Shown: piece after piece, positions 1 through 9,557 of the stretch
Layout: the number at the start of each line of letters is the position of its first letter
How positions within the stretch are numbered: position 1 is the stretch's first letter
Assembly: GCF_016862315.1 (NCBI RefSeq)
Contig: NZ_BOMS01000014.1
Coordinates: 388,199-452,198 of the forward strand
DNA length: 64,000 nt
DNA from: Actinoplanes palleronii
Lineage (GTDB): Bacteria > Actinomycetota > Actinomycetes > Mycobacteriales > Micromonosporaceae
Direction: 5' to 3'
Program-made: the position numbers and the translations under genes
Notes under the pieces: generated by a model
Told to the model about the DNA's origin: nothing
The model's input: only the letters and a program-made list of their open reading frames with translations
Database searches by the model: none

Positions 1-2273
1 TCGACGAGCGCCGGCGCGCCGAGGTCATCCGGTACGTGACCGAGAAGTGGGGCGACGACAAGGTCGCCCAGATCGCCACGTTCGGCACGATCAAGGCGAA
101 GGCCGCGGTGAAGGACTCGGCCCGGGTGCTCGGGTTCCCGTTCGCGGTCGGCGACCGGATCACCAAGGCGATGCCGCCGGACGTGATGGGCAAGGGCATC
201 ACCCTGGGCGGCATCTTCAACAAGGACGACAAGCGGTACAACGAGGCCGGTGAGGTCCGCACGCTGTACGAGACCGACCCGGACGTCAAGAAGGTGATCG
301 ACACCGCGCGCGGCATCGAGGGCCTGATCCGGCAGACCGGCGTGCACGCGGCCGGCGTGATCATGTCCGCCGAGCCGATCATCGATCACATCCCGCTGAT
401 GCGCCGGGCCGCCGACGGCGTGATCATCACGCAGTTCGACTACCCGACCTGCGAGAACCTCGGCCTGCTGAAGATGGACTTCCTGGGCCTGCGGAACCTG
501 ACGATCATCGACGACGCGAACAAGAACATCGAGCTCAACCACGGCGCGCCGCTCGACCTGCTGGCCCTGCCGCTCGACGACAAGGGCGCGTACGAGCTGC
601 TGGCCCGCGGTGACACGCTCGGCGTGTTCCAGCTCGACGGTGGCCCGATGCGGTCGCTGCTGCGGCTGATGAAACCGGACAACTTCGAGGACATCTCGGC
701 CGTCCTGGCGCTGTACCGGCCCGGCCCGATGGGCGTCGACTCGCACACCAACTACGCGCTGCGCAAGAACAAGCTCCAGGAGATCACCCCGATCCACCCG
801 GAGCTGGAGGAGCCGCTGCGCGAGATCCTCGAGCCGACCTACGGCCTGATCGTCTATCAGGAGCAGGTGCAGCGCGCCGCGCAGATCCTCGCCGGGTACA
901 CGCTGGGCCAGGCCGACCTGCTGCGCCGGGCGATGGGCAAGAAGAAGAAGGAGATCCTCGACAAGGAGTTCATCCCGTTCCGCGACGGCTGTGTCGCGAA
1001 CGGGTACTCCCTCGAGGCGATCCAGGCGGTGTGGGACGTGCTGGTCCCGTTCGCCGGCTACGCGTTCAACAAGGCGCACTCCGCGGCGTACGGGCTGGTG
1101 TCCTACTGGACGGCGTACCTCAAGGCGCACTACCCGGCCGAGTACATGGCCGGTCTGCTGACCAGTGTCGGCGACGACAAGGACAAGATGGCGGTCTACC
1201 TGGCCGAGTGCCGGCGGATGGGCATCCAGGTGCTGCCGCCGGACGTGAACCAGTCGGCCGGTCCGTTCACCCCGATCGGCACCGACATCCGGTTCGGCCT
1301 GGGCGCGGTCCGCAACGTCGGCGGCAACGTGGTCGAGGCGATCGCCCGCTGCCGCAAGGACAAAGGTGAGTACACCGAGTTCTACGACTTCCTCGCCAAG
1401 GTGGACGCGGTGGCCTGCAACAAGCGGACCATCGAGTCGCTGATCAAGGCGGGCGCGTTCGACTCGATGGGGCACACCCGCAAGGGCCTGCTGGCCGTGC
1501 ACGCCGAGGCGATCGACGCGTACGCCGGGGTCAAGCGGAACGAGGCGGCCGGCCAGTTCGACCTGTTCGGCGCGTTCGGCGACTCGGTCGGCGGCTCCTC
1601 GGCCACGGTCGCGATGCCGACCATCGGCGAGAGCGAGTGGGACAAGCGCGACAAGCTCGTCTTCGAGCGCGAGATGCTCGGCCTCTACGTCTCCGACCAC
1701 CCGCTGGCCGGGCTGGAGCAGGTGCTGCAGAGCAACGCCGACGTCAGCATCGCCGCGCTCAGCGAGGACGGCTCGGTCCAGGACGGTCAGGTGGTGACGA
1801 TCGCCGGCATCCTCACCGGGGTGCAGCGGCGGATCACCAAGCAGGGCCGCGCCTGGGCCTCGGCCACCGTCGAGGACCTGGCCGGTGGCGTCGAGACGCT
1901 GTTCTTCCCGAACACCTACGAGGTGATCGGCCAGTACATCGCCGAGGACGCCATCGTGGTGGTCAAGGGCCGGGTGGACCGGCGTGACGACACCCCGCGG
2001 ATCATGGCGATGGACATGTCCATCCCGGATATCTCCCACAACCCGGACAGCAAGCCGGTGGTCCTGACGATGCCGATCACCAGGTGCACCCCGCCGCTCG
2101 TCGACGAGCTCAAGGAGATCCTGGTGAGCCACCCGGGCGACACCGAGGTGCACGTCCACCTGCAGAACGGCAAGCGGACCACGATCTGGCGACTGGTCGC
2201 GGTCCGGGTCGCGCCGACGCCCGCGTTGCGTGCCGACCTCAAGATGATCCTCGGCCCGGCGGCCGTCGCCTGA
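1..2273 (+). CDS. dnaE: DNA polymerase III alpha subunit, 5'-truncated by window edge
   Basis: Replicative polymerase catalytic subunit. The reading frame is open from base 3 (DERRR...), so the start, the PHP domain and the first palm motif lie upstream of the window; about 756 codons remain. Visible are the C-family palm segment LLKMDFLGLRNL with its catalytic Asp, the fingers region (RPGPMG, YQEQVQ, FNKAHSAAYG), tandem helix-hairpin-helix sequence, and a C-terminal OB-fold (VTIAGILTGVQRR). It looks intact at the 3' end. The next gene starts 30 nt downstream on the same strand. This is the housekeeping DnaE1 type judging by length and motifs; the truncated N-terminus cannot be assessed. Confidence 0.97.
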   Translation, partial: DERRRAEVIRYVTEKWGDDKVAQIATFGTIKAKAAVKDSARVLGFPFAVGDRITKAMPPDVMGKGITLGGIFNKDDKRYNEAGEVRTLYETDPDVKKVIDTARGIEGLIRQTGVHAAGVIMSAEPIIDHIPLMRRAADGVIITQFDYPTCENLGLLKMDFLGLRNLTIIDDANKNIELNHGAPLDLLALPLDDKGAYELLARGDTLGVFQLDGGPMRSLLRLMKPDNFEDISAVLALYRPGPMGVDSHTNYALRKNKLQEITPIHPELEEPLREILEPTYGLIVYQEQVQRAAQILAGYTLGQADLLRRAMGKKKKEILDKEFIPFRDGCVANGYSLEAIQAVWDVLVPFAGYAFNKAHSAAYGLVSYWTAYLKAHYPAEYMAGLLTSVGDDKDKMAVYLAECRRMGIQVLPPDVNQSAGPFTPIGTDIRFGLGAVRNVGGNVVEAIARCRKDKGEYTEFYDFLAKVDAVACNKRTIESLIKAGAFDSMGHTRKGLLAVHAEAIDAYAGVKRNEAAGQFDLFGAFGDSVGGSSATVAMPTIGESEWDKRDKLVFEREMLGLYVSDHPLAGLEQVLQSNADVSIAALSEDGSVQDGQVVTIAGILTGVQRRITKQGRAWASATVEDLAGGVETLFFPNTYEVIGQYIAEDAIVVVKGRVDRRDDTPRIMAMDMSIPDISHNPDSKPVVLTMPITRCTPPLVDELKEILVSHPGDTEVHVHLQNGKRTTIWRLVAVRVAPTPALRADLKMILGPAAVA

Positions 2274-2303
2274 CGCCGCGGCGGGATCTGGAAGGATCAC
2301 AGG

Positions 2304-3074
2304 GTGCACCCAGAGGAAGTCCCGGAAGTGGTGGAGCACCCGGCGGCGCGGCCGCCGTGGTGGCAGATCCAGCAGGGCAGCCGCCGTTCGTGGCGGCGCG
2401 CGCTCACCGTCGCGGCCGGCAGTTTCGCCGTGGTCACGGCGCTCGGCGTCCCGTTCGGGCTGCTCTGGCACGCGCTCGCGCCGACCGTGCCGGTGATCGA
2501 CGCCGGTGACAACGGCATCGTGGTCAACGACCCGTCGCCCGAGCAGTACATCGCCGCCGACGGCTGGCTGACCCTGCTCGGGATCGGTTTCGGACTGCTG
2601 GTGGCGATCGTCGCCTGGCTGCTGCTGCGCCGCGACCGTGGCCCGGCGCTGCTGCTCGGCGTGGTGGCCGGCGCCGGGGTGGGCGTGCACTGGGTCGCGG
2701 TCCCGATCGGCGAGATGATCGGCAAGGACGCGTACGAGCAGTGGCGGGCGTCCGCCGCGCAGGGCGCGACCTACCTGGCGCCGCCGGAGGTGCACTCGGT
2801 GGGGCCCACGCTGATCCCGGCGTTCGTCGCGGCGATCGTGCTGACCCTGCTGGCCGGCTGGTCGAACGATCCGGACCTCGACCACCCGGGCGCGCAGCCC
2901 GGATACGGCCCGAACCACGGGCAGTACGACGAGCCGTACCCGTCCTACAACAGCACCCCGGCGTCGCAGCCGGTCGCCGGGGACCCGCTCAGTTCGGGCT
3001 GGCCGGTCGGGCCAGATCCGACAGCGGCACCGGCACCGCCCGCACCCGGGCCAGCAGACCAGCCTCGCGGCTGA
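2304..3074 (+). CDS. DUF2567-like membrane protein
   Basis: 256-aa integral membrane protein of unknown function. About four hydrophobic helices (roughly residues 36-58, 86-110, 113-135 and 168-186) are followed by a soluble Pro/Gly/Tyr-rich tail from about residue 187, probably cytoplasmic and disordered. The pattern, including a PSPEQYIAADGW segment before the second helix, resembles the actinobacterial DUF2567 family. The GTG start is preceded by GGAAGGA. The last 86 bp overlap the convergent LON-domain gene, an unusually long tail-to-tail overlap, so the low-complexity tail may be variable. Family assignment is by recalled pattern only. Confidence 0.8.
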   Translation: MHPEEVPEVVEHPAARPPWWQIQQGSRRSWRRALTVAAGSFAVVTALGVPFGLLWHALAPTVPVIDAGDNGIVVNDPSPEQYIAADGWLTLLGIGFGLLVAIVAWLLLRRDRGPALLLGVVAGAGVGVHWVAVPIGEMIGKDAYEQWRASAAQGATYLAPPEVHSVGPTLIPAFVAAIVLTLLAGWSNDPDLDHPGAQPGYGPNHGQYDEPYPSYNSTPASQPVAGDPLSSGWPVGPDPTAAPAPPAPGPADQPRG

Positions 3075-3696
3075 GGATCCGCAACTCGGCGCGCAGCCGG
3101 GTCGCGGTGTCCGGGGCGGACAGCAGCAGGTGGCGTTCGTCCAGAGTGAGCTGGGCGGTCGCGGCGACCAGGTGGGACAGCACGGTCGCGTCGTCCGGCA
3201 CCTGATCGATGATGTCGGCGTTCGGCCTCAGCAGTTCCAGGTATTGCTGGAAGGCGGCCAGGACCCGGGGCTTGAGCAGCTCGGCCAGCGGGTCCGGCGT
3301 GTCCTTGTCGGGCAGCCACTCGACGTTCGCGGTCAGGTACGGCTCGGAGCCCTGCTCGACGTCGAGGATCCGGAATCGGCGGCGGCCGACCGTCATGATG
3401 TCGAACCGGCCGTCCGGCAGCTCGGTGACGTGCCGCAGCTCGGCGGTGCAGCCCACGTCGTACAGGTCGCCGGCGTTGACCGGCGCGGGCGCCGGGTCCG
3501 GGCCGTCGCCGGTCTCCGGCGGCACCTCGGTGCCACGCCGGAGGGTGACCACGCCGAACTCGCTCGGCGGCTCAGCCGGCCTCGCGGCCAGCTCCCGCAC
3601 GAGAGCGCGATAACGCTCCTCGAAGATGTGCAGGGGCAGCACCAAGCCGGGAAAGAGCACCGTGCTCATCGGGAAGACCGGTAGCCGATCGCTCAC
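2989..3696 (-). CDS. LON substrate-binding domain protein
   Basis: 235-aa stand-alone Lon N-terminal (LON, PF02190-type) domain without the AAA+ or protease parts of Lon. The start is typical: LPVFPMSTVLFPGLVLPLHI, then FEERYRALV and the later GRRRFRILD and YLTANVEWL segments of the fold. Such proteins are common single-domain genes in actinobacteria; a role in binding unfolded or degraded proteins is inferred, not shown. GTG start with no Shine-Dalgarno; a TAGGCT box lies 6 nt upstream, so the mRNA is probably leaderless. Its end overlaps the convergent membrane-protein gene. Confidence 0.9.
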   Translation of the reverse strand: MSDRLPVFPMSTVLFPGLVLPLHIFEERYRALVRELAARPAEPPSEFGVVTLRRGTEVPPETGDGPDPAPAPVNAGDLYDVGCTAELRHVTELPDGRFDIMTVGRRRFRILDVEQGSEPYLTANVEWLPDKDTPDPLAELLKPRVLAAFQQYLELLRPNADIIDQVPDDATVLSHLVAATAQLTLDERHLLLSAPDTATRLRAELRILSREAGLLARVRAVPVPLSDLARPASPN

Positions 3697-3702
3697 GCGT
3701 TC

Positions 3703-3708
3703 AGCCTA
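3703..3708 (-). promoter_or_regulatory. -10 box (TAGGCT) of LON-domain gene, leaderless
   Basis: On the minus strand TAGGCT is followed by exactly 6 nt and then the GTG start, placing transcription start at or near the first base of the start codon. No convincing -35 was found. Confidence 0.5.
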
Positions 3709-3792
3709 GCCGTCCGCTGACCTTGGTCAACCCACCGTGTCCCAACGGCCGGGCTGGGGTATTGCGCTCGCGGTGCACCCTGGGCGGCCGCC

Positions 3793-3798
3793 TAGACT
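3793..3798 (+). promoter_or_regulatory. -10 box (TAGACT) of the his operon, leaderless
   Basis: TAGACT, 6 nt (GGTCCC), then the GTG of hisD. The spacing predicts transcription starting at the start codon, and no Shine-Dalgarno is present. No attenuator or His-rich leader peptide is visible, so classical his attenuation is unlikely at this promoter. Confidence 0.55.
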
Positions 3799-3804
3799 GG
3801 TCCC

Positions 3805-5160
3805 GTGCTGAATCGGATCGACCTGCGCGGCTCCCGCCGGGACCCGCGCGGTCTGCTGCCTCGTGCCCAGCTTGACGTCTCCGTGGCTGTCGAGAGGATT
3901 CGTCCCGTTGTCGAGGCGGTCCATCAGCATGGGTTCAGTGCGATCCGGGAGGCGACCGAGAAGTTCGACGGCGTCACGCTGGAGCGCCTGCGGGTGCCCG
4001 CCGAGGCCATCGAGGCCGCGGCCGCGACGCTCGACCCGGACGTCCGGGCCGCCCTGCTCGAGGTGATCAAGCGGGCCCGCAAGGTGCACGCCGACCAGAG
4101 CCGCACCGACACCACCACGACGGTGGTCGACGGTGGCACGGTCACCGAGCGCTGGATCCCGGTCCGCCGGGTCGGCCTCTACGTGCCCGGTGGCCTCGCC
4201 GTCTATCCGTCCACCGTGGTGATGAACGTGGTGCCGGCGCAGGTGGCCGGCGTCGAGGGCCTGGTCGTGGCGAGCCCGCCGCAGGCCACGAACGGCGGCC
4301 TGCCGGATTCCCGGGTGCTTGCCGCGTGCGCGCTGCTCGGGGTGACCGAGGTCTACGCGGTCGGCGGCGCGCAGGCGATCGCCATGCTGGGGTATGGCGC
4401 CGACGGCGTCGACGAGGGTGACCGCTGCGAGCCGGTCGATGTGATCACCGGGCCGGGCAACATCTGGGTGACCGCGGCCAAGCGGCTGCTGCGCGGCACG
4501 GTCGGCATCGACGCCGAGGCCGGCCCCACCGAGATCGCCGTGCTGGCCGACGAGACCGCCGACCCGCGGCACGTCGCCGCCGACCTGATCAGTCAGGCCG
4601 AGCACGACCCGCTCGCGGCGAGTGTGCTGGTCACCGACTCGCCCGCGCTGATCGAGGCGGTGGAGGCCGAGCTGGTGATCCAGGTCGCGGCGACCAAGCA
4701 CGAGGAGCGGGTGCGGACAGCGCTGACCGGCGAGCAGTCCGGTGTGGTGCTTGTCGACGACCTGGAGCAGGGGCTCGCGGTGGTCGACGCGTACGCGGCC
4801 GAGCACCTGGAGATCCAGACCCGGGACGCCCGGGAGTGGGCGATGCGGGTGCGCAACGCCGGCGCGATCTTCGTGGGCGCCTGGTCGCCGGTGTCGCTCG
4901 GCGACTACGCGGCCGGTTCCAACCACGTGCTGCCGACCGGTGGCTGCGCGCGGCACTCGTCCGGGCTGTCGGTGCAGTCGTTCCTGCGCGGCATCCACGT
5001 GATCGAGTACGACGAGGCGGCGCTGCGCGACGTGGCCGGTCACGTGGTGACCCTGGCCGACGCGGAGGACCTGCCGGCGCACGGCGACGCGGTGAAAGCG
5101 CGGTTTCAGTCCGATTTAGGGTGGCGGGCGGGGCGGTCGGACGGACGGTTCGGCTCATGA
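3805..5160 (+). CDS. hisD: Histidinol dehydrogenase
   Basis: Catalyses the last two steps of histidine synthesis, L-histidinol to L-histidine with NAD+, using Zn2+. 451 aa, slightly longer than the usual 430-440. Signature parts are present: [14 protein letters not shown], the zinc and substrate region [11 protein letters not shown], the catalytic AAEHLEIQ (Glu-His pair), [13 protein letters not shown] with the Asp ligand, and the final [11 protein letters not shown]is. First gene of the histidine operon; its stop overlaps the hisC start (ATGA). Leaderless GTG start. Confidence 0.97.
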   Translation: MLNRIDLRGSRRDPRGLLPRAQLDVSVAVERIRPVVEAVHQHGFSAIREATEKFDGVTLERLRVPAEAIEAAAATLDPDVRAALLEVIKRARKVHADQSRTDTTTTVVDGGTVTERWIPVRRVGLYVPGGLAVYPSTVVMNVVPAQVAGVEGLVVASPPQATNGGLPDSRVLAACALLGVTEVYAVGGAQAIAMLGYGADGVDEGDRCEPVDVITGPGNIWVTAAKRLLRGTVGIDAEAGPTEIAVLADETADPRHVAADLISQAEHDPLAASVLVTDSPALIEAVEAELVIQVAATKHEERVRTALTGEQSGVVLVDDLEQGLAVVDAYAAEHLEIQTRDAREWAMRVRNAGAIFVGAWSPVSLGDYAAGSNHVLPTGGCARHSSGLSVQSFLRGIHVIEYDEAALRDVAGHVVTLADAEDLPAHGDAVKARFQSDLGWRAGRSDGRFGS

Positions 5161-6233
5161 CCACTATCGACGATCTGCCGATCCGGGACGATCTGCGGGG
5201 GAAGTCGCCGTACGGCGCGCCGCAGCTCGACGTCGCGGTCCGGCTGAACACCAACGAGAACTCGTACCCGGTGCCCGAGGACGTGGTCGAGGCGATCGGC
5301 AAGGCCGTGCAGGCCGAGCTGCGCGACCTCAACCGCTACCCGGACCGGGACGCGGTCGCGCTGCGCACCGAGCTGGCGTCCTACCTGGGCCACGGCCTGT
5401 CCACGACGAACGTGTGGGCCGCGAACGGGTCGAACGAGGTGCAGCAGCAGCTGCTCCAGACGTTCGCCGGGCCGGGGCGGAAGGCGCTCGGGTTCGGACC
5501 GTCCTACTCGATGCACCCGCTGCTCGCGGCGGGGACGGGCACCGAGTGGATCGGCGCGCTGCGTGACCCGGATTTCGGTCTGGATCCGGCGCGAGCCGTC
5601 GCCGAGATCGAGAAGCACGACCCGGACGTGATCTTCCTGTGCTCGCCGAACAACCCGACCGGCACGGCCCTCGACCCGGCCGTGGTCGACGCGGTGCTCG
5701 GCGCGGCGAAGGGCATGGTGATCGTCGACGAGGCGTACACCGAGTTCGCCCGTCCGGGCACCCCGAGCGCGCTCACCCTGCTGCCCGAGCACCCGCGCCT
5801 GGTGGTGAGCCGGACGATGAGCAAGGCGTTCGGCTTCGCCGGTGGGCGGCTGGGTTATCTGGCCGCCGACCCGGCCGTGGTCGACGCGGTGCAGCTGGTC
5901 CGGCTGCCCTACCACCTCTCCGCGATCACCCAGGCCGCCGCCCGCGCGGCCGTCGTGCACCGGGACTCGCTGCTGGTGACCGTCGAGGCGATCAAGGAGC
6001 AGCGCGACCGGATCGTCACCACGCTGCGGTCGCGCGGTGTGAAGGTGGCCGACTCCGACGCGAACTTCGTGCTCTTCGCGACGGCCGACGACCAGAAGGC
6101 CGCGTGGCAGGCGTTCCTCGACCGGGGTGTGCTGATCCGCGACGTGGGCCTGACCGGCTGGCTGCGGGTCACCGCCGGCACCGAATCCGAGACGTCCGCA
6201 TTCCTGAACGCCGCTGAGGAGATCCTTTCGTGA
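5157..6233 (+). CDS. hisC: Histidinol-phosphate aminotransferase
   Basis: PLP-dependent class I/II aminotransferase making L-histidinol phosphate from imidazole-acetol phosphate and glutamate. 358 aa from the ATG that overlaps the hisD stop; the longer open frame upstream is out-of-frame hisD sequence. Motifs: [12 protein letters not shown] at the N-terminus, [21 protein letters not shown], and [17 protein letters not shown] carrying the Schiff-base lysine. The stop overlaps the hisB GTG. A dual role with aromatic acceptors is possible in actinobacteria but cannot be judged here. Confidence 0.97.
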   Translation: MTTIDDLPIRDDLRGKSPYGAPQLDVAVRLNTNENSYPVPEDVVEAIGKAVQAELRDLNRYPDRDAVALRTELASYLGHGLSTTNVWAANGSNEVQQQLLQTFAGPGRKALGFGPSYSMHPLLAAGTGTEWIGALRDPDFGLDPARAVAEIEKHDPDVIFLCSPNNPTGTALDPAVVDAVLGAAKGMVIVDEAYTEFARPGTPSALTLLPEHPRLVVSRTMSKAFGFAGGRLGYLAADPAVVDAVQLVRLPYHLSAITQAAARAAVVHRDSLLVTVEAIKEQRDRIVTTLRSRGVKVADSDANFVLFATADDQKAAWQAFLDRGVLIRDVGLTGWLRVTAGTESETSAFLNAAEEILS

Positions 6234-6841
6234 GTCGCACCGGGCGGATTGACCGCGTCACCAACGAGACCAAGGTGCTCGTCGAGATCGACCTCGACGG
6301 CACCGGCAAGGGCGACCTGAGCACCGGCGTGGGCTTCTACGACCACATGCTCAACCAGCTCGCCAAGCACGGCGGGTTCGACCTGACCGTGCGTACCGAG
6401 GGCGACCTCGAGATCGACTCGCACCACACCATCGAGGACACCGCGATCGCCCTGGGTGAGGCGTTCGCCCAGGCGCTCGGCGACAAGCGGGGCATCCGGC
6501 GGTACGGCTCGGCCACCATCCCGATGGACGAGGTGCTGGTCCGGGCGGCCGTGGACCTGTCCGGCCGGTCCTACGTGGTGCACGACGAGCCGCTGCTCAC
6601 GCCGTACATCGGGCCGGTCTACGCGACGAGCATGACCCGGCACATCTTCGAGGCGTTCGGGCACGCGGCCCGGGTGACCCTGCACGTGGACGTGCTGCGG
6701 GCCTGCCGCCCGGGCGGTCACCCGGACGCGCACCACGTGGTGGAGGCCCAGTTCAAGGCGTTCTCCCGGGCGCTGCGCGAGGCCGTCGAGATCGACCCGC
6801 GCAACGCCGGAGCGCTGCCGTCCACCAAGGGCGTGCTCTGA
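6230..6841 (+). CDS. hisB: Imidazoleglycerol-phosphate dehydratase
   Basis: Dehydrates imidazole glycerol phosphate to imidazole acetol phosphate. 203 aa, the monofunctional actinobacterial form without the N-terminal phosphatase domain of enterobacterial HisB. Both Mn-binding histidine clusters are present: the [17 protein letters not shown] segment in the first half and [17 protein letters not shown] in the second, plus [19 protein letters not shown] start overlaps the hisC stop (GTGA), and hisH follows after one base. Confidence 0.97.
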   Translation: MSRTGRIDRVTNETKVLVEIDLDGTGKGDLSTGVGFYDHMLNQLAKHGGFDLTVRTEGDLEIDSHHTIEDTAIALGEAFAQALGDKRGIRRYGSATIPMDEVLVRAAVDLSGRSYVVHDEPLLTPYIGPVYATSMTRHIFEAFGHAARVTLHVDVLRACRPGGHPDAHHVVEAQFKAFSRALREAVEIDPRNAGALPSTKGVL

Positions 6842-6842
6842 G

Positions 6843-7463
6843 ATGACCACGAGCGTGGTGATCCTCGACTACGGGTCGGGGAACCTGCGGAGCGCCGAGC
6901 GCGCGGTGGCGCGCACCGGTGTGGACGTCACCGTGACCAGCGACCTGCGCGCGGCCGCCGAGGCCGACGGGCTGGTCGTGCCCGGGGTCGGCGCCTACGC
7001 CGCCTGCATGGCCGGGATCAACGAGCTGGGTGCCGGGCCGGTGATCGCCGAGCGGGTCGCCGCCGGGCGTCCGGTGCTCGGCATCTGCGTGGGCATGCAG
7101 ATCATGTTCGACTCCGGGGTGGAGCACGGCGTGCAGACCGCGGGGCTGGGGCTGCTGCCCGGCTCGGTGACCCGGCTGCAGGCCCGGCGGATCCCGCACA
7201 TGGGCTGGAACACGGTCACCGTCCCGGACGGCTCACGGCTGCTCGCCGGGCTGGCCGGGGACACCCGGTTCTACTTCGTCCACTCGTACGCGGCGCAGGA
7301 CCTCGGCGCGCTGAGCCATGCCGAGGTCACCACCGCGGCGCACGACGAGCCGTTCGCGGCCGTGGTGGAGGCCGGCGCGCTGAGCGTCGCGCAGTTCCAC
7401 CCCGAGAAGTCGGCCGACGCGGGGTATGCGCTGCTGGCCAACTGGGTGAAAACACTGTCGTGA
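6843..7463 (+). CDS. hisH: Imidazole glycerol phosphate synthase, glutaminase subunit
   Basis: Class I glutamine amidotransferase subunit that supplies ammonia to HisF. 206 aa. The catalytic triad is visible: nucleophile Cys in [10 protein letters not shown], and His and Glu in QFHPEKS. The oxyanion strand region [12 protein letters not shown] is also present. Starts one base after the hisB stop and ends overlapping the start of the small membrane gene. Confidence 0.97.
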   Translation: MTTSVVILDYGSGNLRSAERAVARTGVDVTVTSDLRAAAEADGLVVPGVGAYAACMAGINELGAGPVIAERVAAGRPVLGICVGMQIMFDSGVEHGVQTAGLGLLPGSVTRLQARRIPHMGWNTVTVPDGSRLLAGLAGDTRFYFVHSYAAQDLGALSHAEVTTAAHDEPFAAVVEAGALSVAQFHPEKSADAGYALLANWVKTLS

Positions 7464-7783
7464 GCAAGGAACGCGCGAAACGACGGGCCGAACGGCTCGT
7501 CGTCCTCGAACGGGAGAAGGCCGTCCGCGCCCGGAAGGTCGCCCGGCGGCAGTGGCGTCGCACGCTGCTCAGGTCCGTCCGGCCGAACGTCCGGCTGGGC
7601 CGGGACGGCCGTCTCTACAGCCGCAGCCGGCGCCAGCGGATCGGCATCGTGGTCGTCGCGCTGGTGGCCATCGGCCTGGTCTGGTTCTTCATCCCGGACC
7701 CGGCACTCCGTGTCCTGCTCACCGTCCTGCTCGTCCTCGCCGCGCCGGCCCTCGTCGTCGTCGCGCTGGGCCGCCGTCCTTAG
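7460..7783 (+). CDS. Small basic membrane protein inside the his operon
   Basis: 107 aa of unknown function. The first ~60 residues are very Arg/Lys-rich ([29 protein letters not shown]), followed by two closely spaced hydrophobic helices (about residues 61-76 and 82-102), which gives a short hairpin anchored in the membrane with a basic cytoplasmic N-terminus. The GTG start overlaps the hisH stop (GTGA) and priA starts 17 nt after its end, so it is co-transcribed and probably translationally coupled. Codon use matches its neighbours. No known his enzyme is membrane-bound; function not recognised. Confidence 0.85.
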   Translation: MSKERAKRRAERLVVLEREKAVRARKVARRQWRRTLLRSVRPNVRLGRDGRLYSRSRRQRIGIVVVALVAIGLVWFFIPDPALRVLLTVLLVLAAPALVVVALGRRP

Positions 7784-7800
7784 CTTCTCAAGGGGAAAAC

Positions 7801-8520
7801 GTGACACTGCAACTGCTGCCCGCCGTTGACGTCGCCGACGGCCAGGCGGTTCGCCTGGTCCAGGGTGCCGCCGGCTCGGAGACCTCCTACGGCGACCCGC
7901 TCGACGCCGCGCTGGCCTGGCAGAACGACGGCGCCGAGTGGGTGCACCTGGTCGACCTGGACGCCGCGTTCGGCCGGGGCTCGAACGCCGAGCTGCTCGC
8001 CGACGTGGTCCGCCGGCTGGACGTCAAGGTGGAGCTCTCCGGTGGCATCCGCGACGACGAGTCGCTGACCCGGGCGCTGGCCACCGGTGCCCAGCGGGTC
8101 AACATCGGCACCGCCGCGCTGGAGGACCCGGAGTGGTGCGACCGGATCTGCGCCGAGTACGGCGACCGCGTCGCCATCGGCCTGGACGTGCGCGGCCGCA
8201 CCCTGTCCGCGCGCGGCTGGACCCGCGACGGCGGTGACCTCTACGAGGTGCTGGCCCGCCTGGACAAGGCCGGCGCGGCCCGCTACGTCGTCACCGACAT
8301 CACCAAGGACGGCACCATGCGCGGCCCGAACCTGGAGCTGCTGCGCGAGGTCTGCGCCGCCACCGACAAGCCGGTGATCGCCAGCGGTGGCGTCTCCACC
8401 CTGGACGACCTGCGCGCCCTGGCCACCCTGGAACCGGTCGGGGTGGAGGGTGTGATCGCCGGCAAGGCGCTCTACGCCGGCGCGTTCACCGTCCGCGAGG
8501 CCCTGGACGTCCTGGGATGA
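7801..8520 (+). CDS. priA: Bifunctional ProFAR / phosphoribosylanthranilate isomerase
   Basis: (beta-alpha)8 isomerase for histidine (HisA reaction) and, in actinobacteria, also tryptophan (TrpF reaction). 239 aa from a GTG after AGGGG; the longer upstream frame overlaps another gene and lacks a ribosome site. Catalytic Asp residues lie in [15 protein letters not shown] and in [14 protein letters not shown]. The [13 protein letters not shown] loop carries the Arg and Trp that distinguish PriA from plain HisA. The trp genes at 27.9-33.5 kb lack trpF, which fits the dual role. Stop overlaps hisF (ATGA). Confidence 0.93.
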   Translation: MTLQLLPAVDVADGQAVRLVQGAAGSETSYGDPLDAALAWQNDGAEWVHLVDLDAAFGRGSNAELLADVVRRLDVKVELSGGIRDDESLTRALATGAQRVNIGTAALEDPEWCDRICAEYGDRVAIGLDVRGRTLSARGWTRDGGDLYEVLARLDKAGAARYVVTDITKDGTMRGPNLELLREVCAATDKPVIASGGVSTLDDLRALATLEPVGVEGVIAGKALYAGAFTVREALDVLG

Positions 8521-9278
8521 CGGTCGCCGTGCGGGTGATCCCGTGCCTGGACGTGGACGCCGGCCGGGTGGTCAAGGGGGTCAACTTCGTCGACCTCCGG
8601 GACGCCGGTGACCCGGTGGAACTGGCCGCGGCGTATGACGCGGCCGGCGCCGACGAGCTGACCTTCCTCGACGTGACCGCCTCCTCGGACGACCGCGGCA
8701 CCATGCTGGACGTGGTGCGGCGGACCGCGGAGACGGTGTTCATCCCGCTCACGGTGGGTGGCGGGGTGCGCTCGCCGGCGAACGTGGACGTGCTGCTGCG
8801 GGCCGGCGCGGACAAGGTCGGCGTGAACACCGCGGCGATCAACCGACCGGAACTGATCAGCGAGATCGCGGAGCGTTTCGGCAACCAGGTGCTGGTGCTG
8901 TCGCTGGACGTCCGCCGGGCCGCGGATCAGCCGTCCGGCTGGGAGGTCACCACGCACGGCGGGCGTCGCAGCGCCGGTCTGGACGCGGTCGCATGGGCGG
9001 CCCGGGTGGCCGAGCTGGGCGCCGGCGAGATCCTGCTGAACTCGATGGACGCCGACGGCACCAAGGCCGGTTTCGATCTGGAGCTGATCCGCGCGGTGCG
9101 CGCCGTGGTGGACATCCCGGTGATCGCCAGCGGTGGCGCCGGCCTCGTCGAGCACTTCCCGCCGGCGGTCGAGGCGGGCGCCGACGCGGTCCTGGCCGCG
9201 AGCGTCTTCCACTTCGGCGACCTCACGATCGGCCAGGTCAAGGACACCCTGCGCGGCGCCGGGCACCCGGTCCGCTGA
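8517..9278 (+). CDS. hisF: Imidazole glycerol phosphate synthase, cyclase subunit
   Basis: Cyclase partner of HisH, producing imidazole glycerol phosphate and AICAR. 253 aa (beta-alpha)8 barrel; the catalytic Asp residues are in [14 protein letters not shown] and VLSLDVRRA. Phosphate-binding loops [10 protein letters not shown] and [11 protein letters not shown] are present. Last gene of this his block; hisI sits about 18 kb downstream with trpE, and hisG and hisE are not in the window. A long foldback repeat follows. Confidence 0.97.
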   Translation: MTVAVRVIPCLDVDAGRVVKGVNFVDLRDAGDPVELAAAYDAAGADELTFLDVTASSDDRGTMLDVVRRTAETVFIPLTVGGGVRSPANVDVLLRAGADKVGVNTAAINRPELISEIAERFGNQVLVLSLDVRRAADQPSGWEVTTHGGRRSAGLDAVAWAARVAELGAGEILLNSMDADGTKAGFDLELIRAVRAVVDIPVIASGGAGLVEHFPPAVEAGADAVLAASVFHFGDLTIGQVKDTLRGAGHPVR

Positions 9279-9290
9279 CCGTTTTTCTCC

Positions 9291-9548
9291 GGTACGACCT
9301 GAAGGTCCCGTCCGTAGGCTACGAGCCGAGTCCCGAGCGCACGGGGTCGCGACACCGTGGCGACGCGCGGCCCGGCCGCGGCTGCGGGTTTTCGGCTGGC
9401 TGTCAGGGGTGTCTCCGCAGCGCGGAGACACCCCTGACGCCCAGCCAGAGTCTGGGGGCGCGCTGCGGCCCGGACCGGCGCGGGTGTCGCGTGGCCGCAG
9501 CCAGGTGACGTGGCTCGTAGCCTACGGACGGGACCCGGTATTCGTACC
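9291..9548. repeat. 258-bp foldback element with inner perfect hairpin
   Basis: The outer arms 9304-9327 and 9512-9535 are a perfect 24-bp inverted repeat; extended outward they end in GGTACG (9291-9296) and CGTACC (9543-9548) with 6 mismatches between. The interior contains a second hairpin: arms 9394-9418 and 9422-9446, 25 bp with 2 mismatches and a 3-nt loop, core CAGGGGTGTCTCCGC. It fills the gap between the convergent hisF and the next gene. No ORF of note and no obvious target-site duplication. It resembles a MITE or REP-type element and could also terminate transcription both ways. Confidence 0.8.
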
Positions 9549-9557
9549 GAACAGGTT

